A stretch of DNA of 44,639 bases from Candidatus Gastranaerophilales bacterium (GTDB lineage Bacteria > Cyanobacteriota > Vampirovibrionia > Gastranaerophilales > Gastranaerophilaceae). The stretch spans positions 1 through 44,639 of the forward strand of contig CALUUL010000009.1 of the NCBI GenBank assembly GCA_944323945.1. The letters run 5' to 3'. Numbering within the stretch: the first letter of the stretch is position 1; each line of letters opens with the position of its first letter. This document shows positions 27,373 through 36,000 of the stretch, piece after piece. The notes under the pieces were generated by a model. The model worked only from the letters and a program-made list of their open reading frames with translations, was not told where the DNA came from and made no database searches. The position numbers and the translations under genes were made by a program.

Positions 27373-27394
27373 CATATAATATTTAAACTATATG
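27373..27394. promoter_or_regulatory. ArsR operator-like dyad
   Basis: CATATA (27373-27378) and TATATG (27389-27394) flank a 10-bp AT-rich centre between the divergent permease and arsR genes. The dyad overlaps the -35 position of the arsR promoter, as expected for autorepression. Confidence 0.5.
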
Positions 27395-27410
27395 TCATTT
27401 ATGTTATATT
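27382..27410 (+). promoter_or_regulatory. arsR promoter, -10 six bases before ATG
   Basis: TTTAAA (27382-27387), 17-bp spacer, TATATT (27405-27410), then GTCAAC and ATG. There is no ribosome site, so a leaderless transcript is likely. Confidence 0.45.
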
Positions 27411-27416
27411 GTCAAC

Positions 27417-27677
27417 ATGGATAATAATGAAAAAGCAAAAATATTTAAGGCACTCTCAAATCCAATGCGTTTGGAAATTGTTGAAATGTTACTTGATGGA
27501 GAAAAATGTGTTTGCGAAATAACAGAAAAACTACCATACGAGCAACCACATATCTCAAAAGGACTTAAAGTTTTAAAAAACGCAGGGATTATAAAAGATA
27601 ATAAAATAGGATTAAATGTATATTACAGCATAAAATTAGCTTGCATTAAAAGATTTATTGAATGTTTAAATAAATGA
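27417..27677 (+). CDS. ArsR/SmtB-family metalloregulator
   Basis: This 86-aa winged-helix repressor has KIFKALSNPMRLEIVEMLL at the N-terminus. KCVCEITEKL carries the Cys-x-Cys metal- or arsenite-sensing motif in the recognition region (the family's ELCVCD box). QPHISKGLKVLKNAGII follows as the DNA-reading helix. It is divergent from the ArsP-type permease. An operator-like dyad in the 75-bp gap supports coupled control. No Shine-Dalgarno precedes the ATG. Confidence 0.9.
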   Translation: MDNNEKAKIFKALSNPMRLEIVEMLLDGEKCVCEITEKLPYEQPHISKGLKVLKNAGIIKDNKIGLNVYYSIKLACIKRFIECLNK

Positions 27678-27698
27678 TTAACACAAGCCAAATAAAAT

Positions 27699-28481
27699 TT
27701 ATGCAAATTTAAGTGTTTCTCCATCGTCAGGAATTAGTAGGTTATGAACATTATCTTTTTCTTTAAAGTCTATCAAATCTTTTCTTGATAGAGTCATGTG
27801 GCTGACTGTATCCATATGACTTGCAATAATTATTGAGTTTGGTGAAAGTTTTAGCACTTCTTTCAAATCATCAATATTCATAATTAATCTTTCACCATTC
27901 AAAACAGTTGCAGCACAAGCATTAACAATAATAATCTCAGGTTTAAATTTTTCTAAAGATTCTTTTACTTCATTACACCAGATTGTATCGCCTGCAACAT
28001 ATAGTGTTTTTTCATCTTCAGCTTGGAAAACAACCCCCATAGCATCATAAGGCATTCCAATTGAATCACACAATGGTTTAATTATTTCTTTTCTTCCGTG
28101 TTGAGTTGGTGTTTTATACAAAGTAATATTCTTATATTTTGTACCAGTTTCCGATAACACTTCCACATTTATGAATCCATTTTCAGAAATAATGTTTTTA
28201 TCTGTTTCAGATTGAACAAAAACTTTTATATTTTTATTTAATGCTTTCTGAGCAAATTCATCCCAATGATCAGGATGAATATGTGTAATAATAACTGCAT
28301 CAACATTAACAATTTCTTCAATTTCAAAAGGAAGTTCAACTCTTGGTTGACGAATATCAGCATTAACCGCCGAATCAAATCCAGGCATATAGTCTTTGGG
28401 CATTAGCCAAGGATCAACTAAAAATTTTGTATTTTTATATTCTACAATAATTGTTGCATTTCTTATTTGTGTAATTTTCAT
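27699..28481 (-). CDS. MBL-fold metal-dependent hydrolase (UlaG-like)
   Basis: This 260-aa metallo-beta-lactamase fold enzyme has the metal motif HIHPDH (in VIITHIHPDHWD). Further ligands are likely in TPTQHG, YVAGDTIW and IIASHMD. It resembles UlaG/YtnP-type hydrolases acting on small molecules. The substrate is not inferable. GGAG lies 8 nt before ATG 28481. It is divergent from an HxlR-type regulator, and the two promoters share their -35 region, so it is probably the regulated target. Confidence 0.85.
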   Translation of the reverse strand: MKITQIRNATIIVEYKNTKFLVDPWLMPKDYMPGFDSAVNADIRQPRVELPFEIEEIVNVDAVIITHIHPDHWDEFAQKALNKNIKVFVQSETDKNIISENGFINVEVLSETGTKYKNITLYKTPTQHGRKEIIKPLCDSIGMPYDAMGVVFQAEDEKTLYVAGDTIWCNEVKESLEKFKPEIIIVNACAATVLNGERLIMNIDDLKEVLKLSPNSIIIASHMDTVSHMTLSRKDLIDFKEKDNVHNLLIPDDGETLKFA

Positions 28482-28505
28482 TTTTATTTCTCCTTTTGTA
28501 AAATA

Positions 28506-28534
28506 ATTTTATAAAAGTGTTTTCTTTTTGACAA
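28506..28534 (-). promoter_or_regulatory. promoter of the MBL hydrolase gene
   Basis: On the minus strand TTGTCA (28529-28534), 17-bp spacer, TAAAAT (28506-28511). Its -35 overlaps the -35 of the divergent hxlR-type promoter. Confidence 0.55.
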
Positions 28535-28555
28535 GAATTTACTTTTTTGTATAAT
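28528..28555 (+). promoter_or_regulatory. consensus promoter of the HxlR regulator
   Basis: TTGACA (28528-28533), 16-bp spacer, TATAAT (28550-28555), both hexamers perfect. Confidence 0.8.
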
Positions 28556-28574
28556 ACTTACCAAAAAGTAAATT
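28536..28574. promoter_or_regulatory. HxlR operator-like dyad
   Basis: The perfect 12-bp arms AATTTACTTTTT (28536-28547) and AAAAAGTAAATT (28563-28574) flank the -10 box. A dimer bound here would block the promoter, and by its position could also affect the divergent hydrolase promoter. Confidence 0.65.
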
Positions 28575-28588
28575 AGGAGTTCTTTTAA

Positions 28589-29008
28589 ATGGCAAAACAA
28601 AAAAAAGAGGAATATAAATGTCCGCTTGAAGCCACAATGGAAATAATTGGCGGAAAATACAAAGGAGTTATAATCGGACATCTTATTGATAAAACATTAA
28701 GATACAGCGAACTTCAAAAGTTAATATCACATGCAACGCCCAAAATGCTTATTCAACAATTAAAAGAATTAGAAGCAGACGGAATAATAAAAAGAAAATT
28801 ATACCCAATTGTTCCTCCAAAAACAGAGTATTCTCTAACAGAAAGAGGAAAGACATTAATTCCATCGATTATCGAGTTAAATAAATGGGGAATGAATTAT
28901 CTAAAAGAAGAAAATATTCCTTGTGCATATCAAGGCGATATTAACAGTTCAAATTTACAACAAGAAATTAATATAAAAAACAGAAAATTAACAAAAGAGC
29001 CATTTTAA
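28589..29008 (+). CDS. HxlR-family transcriptional regulator
   Basis: This 139-aa winged-helix protein has CPLEATMEIIGGKYKGVIIG, RYSELQKLI, TPKMLIQQLKELEADGII and EYSLTERGKTL, which together are the HxlR signature. One Cys (Cys12) lies at the position often used for redox or electrophile sensing in this family. AGGAG precedes ATG 28589. It sits behind a consensus promoter that carries a perfect dyad, so autoregulation is likely. The probable target is the divergent MBL hydrolase. Confidence 0.9.
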   Translation: MAKQKKEEYKCPLEATMEIIGGKYKGVIIGHLIDKTLRYSELQKLISHATPKMLIQQLKELEADGIIKRKLYPIVPPKTEYSLTERGKTLIPSIIELNKWGMNYLKEENIPCAYQGDINSSNLQQEINIKNRKLTKEPF

Positions 29009-29025
29009 AACTTATTAATAATATG

Positions 29026-29054
29026 TTGATAATACAATATGAATCTGCTATAAT
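29026..29054 (+). promoter_or_regulatory. promoter of the SprA-related gene
   Basis: TTGATA (29026-29031), 17-bp spacer, TATAAT (29049-29054), about 27 bp before the TTG start codon. Confidence 0.65.
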
Positions 29055-29080
29055 GATAGCAGAAAAAGGAGTGTTAGGTT

Positions 29081-29461
29081 TTGATTAGTGCTTTGGGTTT
29101 CAATTCAAACAATATATATAGACAGCAAAAAAATGAGATAATAGATCAACGCTACAAGGAAATATATGCTCACGAAAAAGCACATAAAAATGTTGCCGGT
29201 TCATTAGGTGGTTCTATTGTTATAGAAAAAGATGGACAAGGAATCCCTGTAGGTGGTCATGTTGATATAAAGATGCCTGTTCTGGATAAAGAGAATCCAG
29301 ATAAAACAATAAATCATGCTGATACTGTAATTAGAGCCGCTATGGCTCCAAATGAACCTTCAGGGCAAGATTATAAAGTTGCATCAGAAGCTAAAGCAAT
29401 AAAAAGTAAAGCAGAAAATTTTCAAAACCAATCAGGTCAAAAATTAAATCTTTTAGCATAG
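29081..29461 (+). CDS. SprA-related (putative metalloprotease) small protein
   Basis: This 126-aa protein carries HEKAH (an HEXXH zinc motif), then GGHVDIKMP and IRAAMAPNEPSGQDYKVASEA. It matches the SprA-related family, in which longer members have the same HEXAH, a glycine-rich repeat and an APxxPSxQD block. Only the conserved core is present, with a short N-terminal part and no signal peptide. The start is TTG 29081, with AAGGAG about 10 nt upstream. It has its own good promoter, so it is probably expressed alone. Protease activity is predicted only from the motif. Confidence 0.8.
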   Translation: MISALGFNSNNIYRQQKNEIIDQRYKEIYAHEKAHKNVAGSLGGSIVIEKDGQGIPVGGHVDIKMPVLDKENPDKTINHADTVIRAAMAPNEPSGQDYKVASEAKAIKSKAENFQNQSGQKLNLLA

Positions 29462-29517
29462 TTTTTGATAGGGGTTTTTAATTTCCATATTATGACTTTA
29501 TTATAATTATTTTTGTT

Positions 29518-30408
29518 TTAAAAATATTTTCTAAGACCGAAAGAAAGAATAATACCACTTCTTCCGCCATTTCTTATTGTTGTTTGTATATAACCTGTAT
29601 AATCCTCACCAACAGACTTCTGTATTCCAACACCATATTGAACATAAGGTTTTAAACTTATTTCACCAAGGATAACATCATTAGGAGAAAATCTCGAAGC
29701 ATTTAATATATTCCAAACCTGTTGTACACCAATATATGGCTGCCAACCATTATCCAGATTGGCAGTTAACTTTAAACCCGGCATTAATTGAATTGAATAT
29801 ACAGGATCTGACTTTACAACAACATTTTGAGCATTTACATAATCAAAAGTATTAGCCCAAAGATATGCCCCCAGAAAACTGGGCTGGAATGAAAGTTTTT
29901 TATCTAACATTTCAAAATTATAACCTGTTTTTATTGCTGCAGTTGCACTAATCATAGAAAAATTAAGGTTTTCAAATGAACTCTTGGCTATAGCATTCGT
30001 TGCGCCAACATTAGTCAGAATACCAAGAAAAAAATTATCTCTAAAAAAAACTCCTGATACTCCAAGCTGTCCGCCATTTTGAAATATTGTTCTTGCGCTA
30101 TATTTTTGCCTTGAACCGGTATAACCTGTATGAAAAGTTAATACAGCATCCCAGTCTTTACCCAAGTTGATTACATTTGTGTCATAACCAATATATGCAC
30201 CGTAAGCGGTGTTATGTACTATATTGCCGCTTTCAAGTTCTATTGTTTCAAAAGCACTGTAAGGCTTAAACCATATACTTTCAGTTTTAGTAGAACGTTG
30301 TTCGGGAGAGAAGGTAGATACAGAACCATTCGGAACTGTAACTGCAAAAACTTTTGCAATAAAAAATATATAAACAATAAAAATAATCAGAAATTTTTCT
30401 TTATACAC
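29518..30408 (-). CDS. outer-membrane beta-barrel (autotransporter-domain-like) protein
   Basis: This 296-aa protein has a signal peptide (about residues 1-22, ending KVFA). Many alternating hydrophobic strands and aromatic girdle residues follow, and the C-terminal residue is Phe (LSFGLRKYF), the signal for insertion by the Bam machinery. The strand pattern resembles an autotransporter barrel domain without a passenger. It supports a Gram-negative envelope. Function (porin, adhesin remnant or structural) is unknown. Confidence 0.8.
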   Translation of the reverse strand: MYKEKFLIIFIVYIFFIAKVFAVTVPNGSVSTFSPEQRSTKTESIWFKPYSAFETIELESGNIVHNTAYGAYIGYDTNVINLGKDWDAVLTFHTGYTGSRQKYSARTIFQNGGQLGVSGVFFRDNFFLGILTNVGATNAIAKSSFENLNFSMISATAAIKTGYNFEMLDKKLSFQPSFLGAYLWANTFDYVNAQNVVVKSDPVYSIQLMPGLKLTANLDNGWQPYIGVQQVWNILNASRFSPNDVILGEISLKPYVQYGVGIQKSVGEDYTGYIQTTIRNGGRSGIILSFGLRKYF

Positions 30409-30563
30409 AAATTCAACCTTCTGGTCGAATTTACCATTAATTTATGAAAAAAACTTCCCACATAAGTATATATCATTTTTCAGATAATAATATTTTTTAT
30501 AATAGTCAATTCTTTAAAAAAAATTTTTTTATTATATATATCAGGATTTATGAGAAAATAATT

Positions 30564-31484
30564 ATGCTTGACACAGCAAATAATATTAATAATTTTTTTC
30601 CAAGGACATTTTCTATATATGACAATATGTCTAAATATTATAATATGCCAATAATTCCTAATAATATAGATTTAAATAATAATTCGAACCAATTAAAAGA
30701 AGATTCTTCAGATATTTCAGTAATAGCTCATAGAGGATATAGTATAGAAGCCCCAGAGAACACTATACCAGCTCTTATTTTAGCAGCCGAAAATGGTTAT
30801 GATACTGTTGAATGTGATATACAATGGACAAAAGATTCTGTTCCTGTATTATTACACGACAATACAATTAATAGAACGGCAAGGCGAGAAAATGGTTGGT
30901 GGTTTTTATTTAGACGAAAATGTTCTAACTACACATATGAAGAGTTGCAAAAATTAGATTTTGGCTCTTGGAAAGGAAAAGAGTATAAAGGAACAAGAAT
31001 ACCATCATTTAGTAAAGCTTTAGATTGCGGAAATAAATATAATTTAAATATGTATGTTGAATTAAAAGATGATAGTAATTTCAATAAAGAGAAAGCTAAG
31101 ATTTTGGCTAAAGCTGTTGAAGAAGCTGGTATGGAGGACAATATAACCTGGATAAGTTTTAATTCTGATTATTTAAAAATGATGAGGGAACTTATGCCGG
31201 AATCACGCCTTGGCTTTTTGTTAGAAAAAGAACCTAATAGTCAAACGATACAAATTTTAGAAGACTTAAAAACAGAAAAAAATGAAGTTTTTTTAGATGT
31301 AAAAGCTTCTAAAATGACAGAAGAAGCAGATAGATTAATTGACAAAGCAGGTTTTGATTTTGAAGCTTGGACTGTTGACGATGAAAAGACGTTAGAGAAA
31401 CTTTATTCTTTTGAATGTTCTGGAATTACTACAGATAACCTTACAGAAGAAGAAGTTGATGAAATGATAGATTCATTTGGATAA
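30564..31484 (+). CDS. glycerophosphodiester phosphodiesterase
   Basis: Hydrolyses glycerophosphodiesters to glycerol 3-phosphate and an alcohol. The catalytic start VIAHRGYSIEAPENT holds His56-Arg57 and Glu64, and ECDIQW followed by LLHDNTINRT gives the metal ligands and second His. The product is 306 aa from ATG 30564. The frame is open further upstream to 30444, but that extension is AT-rich, low in complexity and lacks a ribosome site. About 50 poorly conserved residues precede the TIM-barrel core. No clear signal peptide, so probably cytoplasmic. Confidence 0.85.
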   Translation: MLDTANNINNFFPRTFSIYDNMSKYYNMPIIPNNIDLNNNSNQLKEDSSDISVIAHRGYSIEAPENTIPALILAAENGYDTVECDIQWTKDSVPVLLHDNTINRTARRENGWWFLFRRKCSNYTYEELQKLDFGSWKGKEYKGTRIPSFSKALDCGNKYNLNMYVELKDDSNFNKEKAKILAKAVEEAGMEDNITWISFNSDYLKMMRELMPESRLGFLLEKEPNSQTIQILEDLKTEKNEVFLDVKASKMTEEADRLIDKAGFDFEAWTVDDEKTLEKLYSFECSGITTDNLTEEEVDEMIDSFG

Positions 31485-31557
31485 TAAAATATACTTTTTT
31501 TGTATTAATGTTGTAAAATAACCTAATAAGATATTGTAGTTTATTATAAAGGTTATT

Positions 31558-32460
31558 ATGGAAATTAATAAACAAAAAAAAATTGCGGCAGGACTTTCTA
31601 TTACATCTAACGCAGTAATAATATTATTAAAAATTGTTGCAGGGATTGTTTCAGGTAGTATAAGTATAATATCAGAAGCAATACATTCTTTTTCAGATTT
31701 TTTGGCATCTGTCTTAACATTTTTTGCGGTAACTCGTTCTAGTGAACCTGCTGATAAGGAACATCCGTTTGGACATGGAAAATATGAGGATATGTCCGGT
31801 TTTATAGAAGGCGGACTCATTATATTAGCAGGGATATATATAATATACGAATCTCTTAAGAAATTAATTTGGGGCTATCGACTTGAATTTGATTCAATGC
31901 TAGGTATTTATGTAATGGCATTTGCAGTTGTTGCTAATTTTTTAGTGAGCAGTTATTTGTTTTATGTAGCAAAAAAATCTGATTCTGTTTCATTATATGC
32001 AGATGCAGAACACTTAAGAACTGATATTTTTTCTTCTTTAGGAGTATTAATTGGATTAATATTAATTAAGATAACAGGTATTGTAATTCTTGATCCTATA
32101 ATTGCAATATTAGTAGCTTTTATTATTATAAAAGCGGGTTATTCTATCTCAAAAGAGACATTAAATAATTTATTGGATGGTTCATTACCAGAGGAAGACA
32201 TGAAAAAAATAGAATCAATATTAGATAATAATTTATCAATAAAAGGATACAAAGATTTGAGGACAAGAAAAGTAGGTCAATGTAAGGATATAGAAGTAAC
32301 TGTTTTTTTTGAACCAAATTTAACAATATCGCAGTGTCATAAAATTTGTGATGAAATAGAATCTGAAATAGCTAAAAGTTTTTCTAATATAACAATAATT
32401 ATTCATCCGGAACCTGATAATTTAGAAAAAAAAGGAAATAGAATGACTTTAAGTTGTTAA
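31558..32460 (+). CDS. cation diffusion facilitator (CDF) transporter
   Basis: This 300-aa FieF/ZitB-type antiporter of divalent metals has six predicted helices. The first metal site is in SEAIHSFSDFLAS (His43, Asp47) and the second in DAEHLRTDIFSS (His and Asp four apart). EHPFGHGKYE is the family's conserved loop. A cytoplasmic ferredoxin-like dimerisation domain begins near residue 210. AAAGG lies 5 nt before ATG 31558. No metal regulator is adjacent. Confidence 0.93.
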   Translation: MEINKQKKIAAGLSITSNAVIILLKIVAGIVSGSISIISEAIHSFSDFLASVLTFFAVTRSSEPADKEHPFGHGKYEDMSGFIEGGLIILAGIYIIYESLKKLIWGYRLEFDSMLGIYVMAFAVVANFLVSSYLFYVAKKSDSVSLYADAEHLRTDIFSSLGVLIGLILIKITGIVILDPIIAILVAFIIIKAGYSISKETLNNLLDGSLPEEDMKKIESILDNNLSIKGYKDLRTRKVGQCKDIEVTVFFEPNLTISQCHKICDEIESEIAKSFSNITIIIHPEPDNLEKKGNRMTLSC

Positions 32461-32493
32461 AAAAAATTATAGATAATATAATTTAATATACAA

Positions 32494-32580
32494 GGAGAGA
32501 TGTCCGAGCGGTTTAAGGTGCAAATCTCGAAAATTTGTGCAGGGGCAACCTTGCCGAGGGTTCGAATCCCTCTCTCTCCG
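32494..32580 (+). tRNA. tRNA-Ser (CGA), CCA not encoded
   Basis: An 87-nt class II tRNA. The acceptor is GGAGAGA with TCTCTCC and discriminator G. The anticodon stem CAAAT with ATTTG encloses CTCGAAA (anticodon CGA). The long variable arm has a GGGGCAACC core, and the T-arm is GAGGG-TTCGAAT-CCCTC. Unlike the tRNA-His of this window, CCA is not encoded. Its 3' segment is repeated 4154 bp downstream. Confidence 0.96.
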
Positions 32581-32584
32581 TTTT
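32564..32584. repeat. 21-bp direct repeat, left copy (tRNA-Ser 3' end)
   Basis: Spans the T-stem 3' strand, acceptor and four T residues. Identical to 36718-36738. Acts as the left boundary of the tRNA-Ser element. Confidence 0.88.
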
Positions 32585-32654
32585 CTTGAAGATAAGAAAG
32601 GGATGAGAACCCTCACAAAACGAAATTTTGTTTTTAGGTTCGAGCGCGAGTGAG

Positions 32655-32715
32655 CAGAGGCTGAAATGGCGGAGGCGATGAGCCTTCGACATGAAATGCC
32701 GTATAACGCGAACGA
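32655..32715. repeat. 61-bp direct repeat flanking the R-M cargo, left copy
   Basis: Starts CAGAGGCTGAAA and ends GCGAACGA. Matches 36651-36711 at 58 of 61 positions. All three differences are C/T transitions. Confidence 0.92.
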
Positions 32716-33070
32716 ATGTAATTTAACGACCAGATTGATTTGTACGGATACTTTGATTATTTTGGTATAGTCCAGTTGTGCAAAATTTTACAAAAGGCAA
32801 ATGTAAAATAACATATAAAATGAATACAAACGGACAGGTCAGAACTTTAGACAGAATCGGTCAGAAGCAGATATTATATATGTTTGAATTTTTTCGGAAC
32901 CTGTATCTGCGAAACTTTTATGCCTCAAATTCAATAAAATCGTCAAGTATAAAATTGGGAAATCTAATACTGGCAATAATTATTCTGAGTTGAAAAAATT
33001 TCTACAGGCTAATGTTCATATAATTGTAACATTATTAGACAATTTAATTTTTTTTTGTAATAATTATAAA
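32716..33070. other. cargo region upstream of the R-M gene
   Basis: I recognise no gene. A 71-codon open frame (32778-32993) has no ribosome site and no family likeness. The frame of the R-M gene is open leftward to about 32890, but the extra residues look random. A possible promoter is TAGACA (33036-33041) with an AT-rich -10 just before the ATG. Confidence 0.45.
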
Positions 33071-36000
33071 ATGAGTGAGGAATTACTACAACGAAATTTG
33101 CTGGATAATCCCGAAAAAATAGGAAAATGGGATTTTTATAACATAGGTAATACTACCGTTAAAGCTTTAAAAGAACATGGTATTATTAGGAATGTCGATT
33201 ATGGCTCTTTAGAACGAAAGAAAGTTGATGGTATTTTAGTTCAAAGAAAAAATGTAATAGCAATTATTGAATATAAAAAACCTTCTGAATTTAAAAGTTT
33301 AAAACAAAAAGATAAAGCTATAAAACAAGAACTTGATGTTGCAAAAATATTGAAATCTAAAATTTATATTGTTACAGATACAAAAGAAGCAATTTGGATT
33401 AATCCTTTAACTGGAAACAAAATAAAGTCAGAAAATAAAAAGGATATTATTGACCTATTTGATAAAAATAATGACAAGTTACCTGATTTGATTGAAAAAA
33501 TTATAAATTCAATTAATGAAAGAAATGATTGCATTAAACCTAAAAAAATGGTTAATCCAAAAGATTTAGCAAAACAGATATGGCAAGATGTCTGGTCTGT
33601 AAGTGGGGCAACCCCCGAAAACTGTTTGTACACATTTGTAGAATTGTTTATATTCAAGTATCTGAGCGATTTGGGCATATTAAAAGGTTCCTATTCCTTC
33701 AATACACTTATGAAATCATATGAAACAGATACTCCTGAAGAAGTGTTAGAAAATTATGCAAAAATAATTCGTCCAAAGATTAAAGAATATTTTCCACATA
33801 GCGAAATTGATAAAACAACTATTATAAATGGAACAATATTTGTAAGTAAGGATCAAAAAGCGGTTGCGGGTTATAGTACTGTTTTTAAAAAAGTTCTTAA
33901 AAAATTTCAAGATTACGGTAAGCTGGAACATATTGACTATGATTTTAAAAGTCAATTATTTGAAAGCTTTTTGAAAGAAAGTATAAGTAAAAAGAACTGG
34001 GGACAGTTTTTTACACCATTAAAAGTAGTTAGAGCCATTGTTGAAATGGCAAAAGACGAAATTAAACCAAATATTCAAATTTGCGACCCTGCATGTGGTG
34101 TAGGTAAGTTTCTTTTAGAACCGATTAAGTCTCGATTGAATGAATTTTATAAAACCGACAAAAATGGGCTAAATAAATCTATTACTATATGTGGTTTTGA
34201 TAAAGGTTTTGATAAAGATGAACAAAAAACAATAATATTAGCTAAAGCAAATATGTTGATTTATTTTTCTGATTTAATAAAAGAAAATCCAAGTTTAACA
34301 AAAGAATTTTCAAAATTATTTAATGAAAGTTTTATACTGAAAACTAATTCAATATTGGGTACCTTATCTGAACCAGTAAATGATGAATATGATTTAATTT
34401 TAACAAATCCGCCTTATGTAACAAGTGGTAGTAGTAATCTAAAAGAGGAAATCAAAAAAAGTGGTTTAAGTTCAGAGTATAAAATAAATGCAATGGGTGT
34501 AGAAGGTTTATTTATGGAATGGATAATTAAATCCCTAAAACCTGGTGGTAAGGCATTTATTGTTGTCCCTGACGGAATTTTTAATAGACAAAATGATAAA
34601 AGTTTAAGGGAATATATATTGCAGCAATGTTATTTAGATGCTGTTATTTCCTTACCTTTAAATACATTTTTTACAACACCTAAAAAAACTTATATATTAG
34701 CAATAACTAAGAAAAACAATATTTCTGATATTCAAGAAACACCTGTTTTTTCTTATTTAGTAAGTGAGATAGGTGAAAGTAGAGATGTTTACCGTTTTGA
34801 TATTGAACAAAATGATTTGACTGAAGCAATTGAGCTATACTCATTCTTTAAAGGTAATAAGAAAAATTTTGAAAAAATTAACTCTGATAAAAGATGTAAA
34901 ATTCTACCAATAAATTTCTTTAGTAGTAATATTTCCAATAGTTGGATTATTGATAAGCAATGGACGGAAAAAGAAAAAATCGATTTAGGTATTGTAGAAC
35001 AAAAGGAAAAGATTACATTACAAGATTTTTCAATAATGATAAACGATATTGGAACAACTATTTCAAGTTTTACAGAGGAAGTTAATGAGCTTTCTGAAAA
35101 AAAAAATGAAATAGTAAAAATTAAAAATGTAAAAATATCGGAATTGTTTAATATTGAACGAGGAAAAGGAACATATACTAAAAGTTATTGCAATAAACAT
35201 CGGGGACAATATCCTGTTTATTCAGGGAATACTTTTACAGAATTTGCATTTATTAATTCTTATGATTACGATGGAGAATATTTATCGTGGGCAATTGATG
35301 GTCTTGCGGGATACATAATGCATACAAATTCTAAATTTTCAGCAACAAATCACAGAGGAGTGTTAATTCCAAAAATTGAAAATTTAAATTTAAATTATAT
35401 AAAAATTGTTGCTGAACCTATATTTAGAGCAAACATTAAAGGCAGAAAAGGTGAGAATGGTGAAAATGAATATACTGCATTACCGCCATTCATGGTTGTA
35501 GATTTAGAAATACCAATGCCAATTGATAAAAAAGGTAATTTAGATGAAAAAACTCAAAATGATATTGTAGAAAAATATACATTTATTAAAGAAATAAAAG
35601 AAAATGTTTTAAAATATAAAAAAGAAATTGCAGAATTAGAAATAGAAATCGATGATAATACATGTAATTACATGGAGGTTTTAATTACTAATAAAAAGTA
35701 TTTTGATTTAAATAGGGGTAAGAGAATTACTAAAAAAGAAATCGATAAGAACAAAGGCAATATTCCTGTTTATTCTTCATCTAAAAAAGAAGATAGTGTA
35801 TTGGGATATATTGACGAGCAATATTTATTAAAAAATAATTTAATTTTATGTCAAAAACCATCTATTTTATTTAATTTGGACGGAAGTGTTGGCTATTGTT
35901 TTTTGCGCAAAAATAAAAAATATTCTTATATTGATGTTGTTGCTTCATTATTGCCAAAAGATAAAAAAATTAATATGGATTATACATTATATAAATTAAG

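Noticed and set aside
32778..32993. 71-codon frame upstream of the R-M gene as a second cargo gene
   Set aside because: No Shine-Dalgarno and no recognisable domain. Treated as non-coding cargo DNA.
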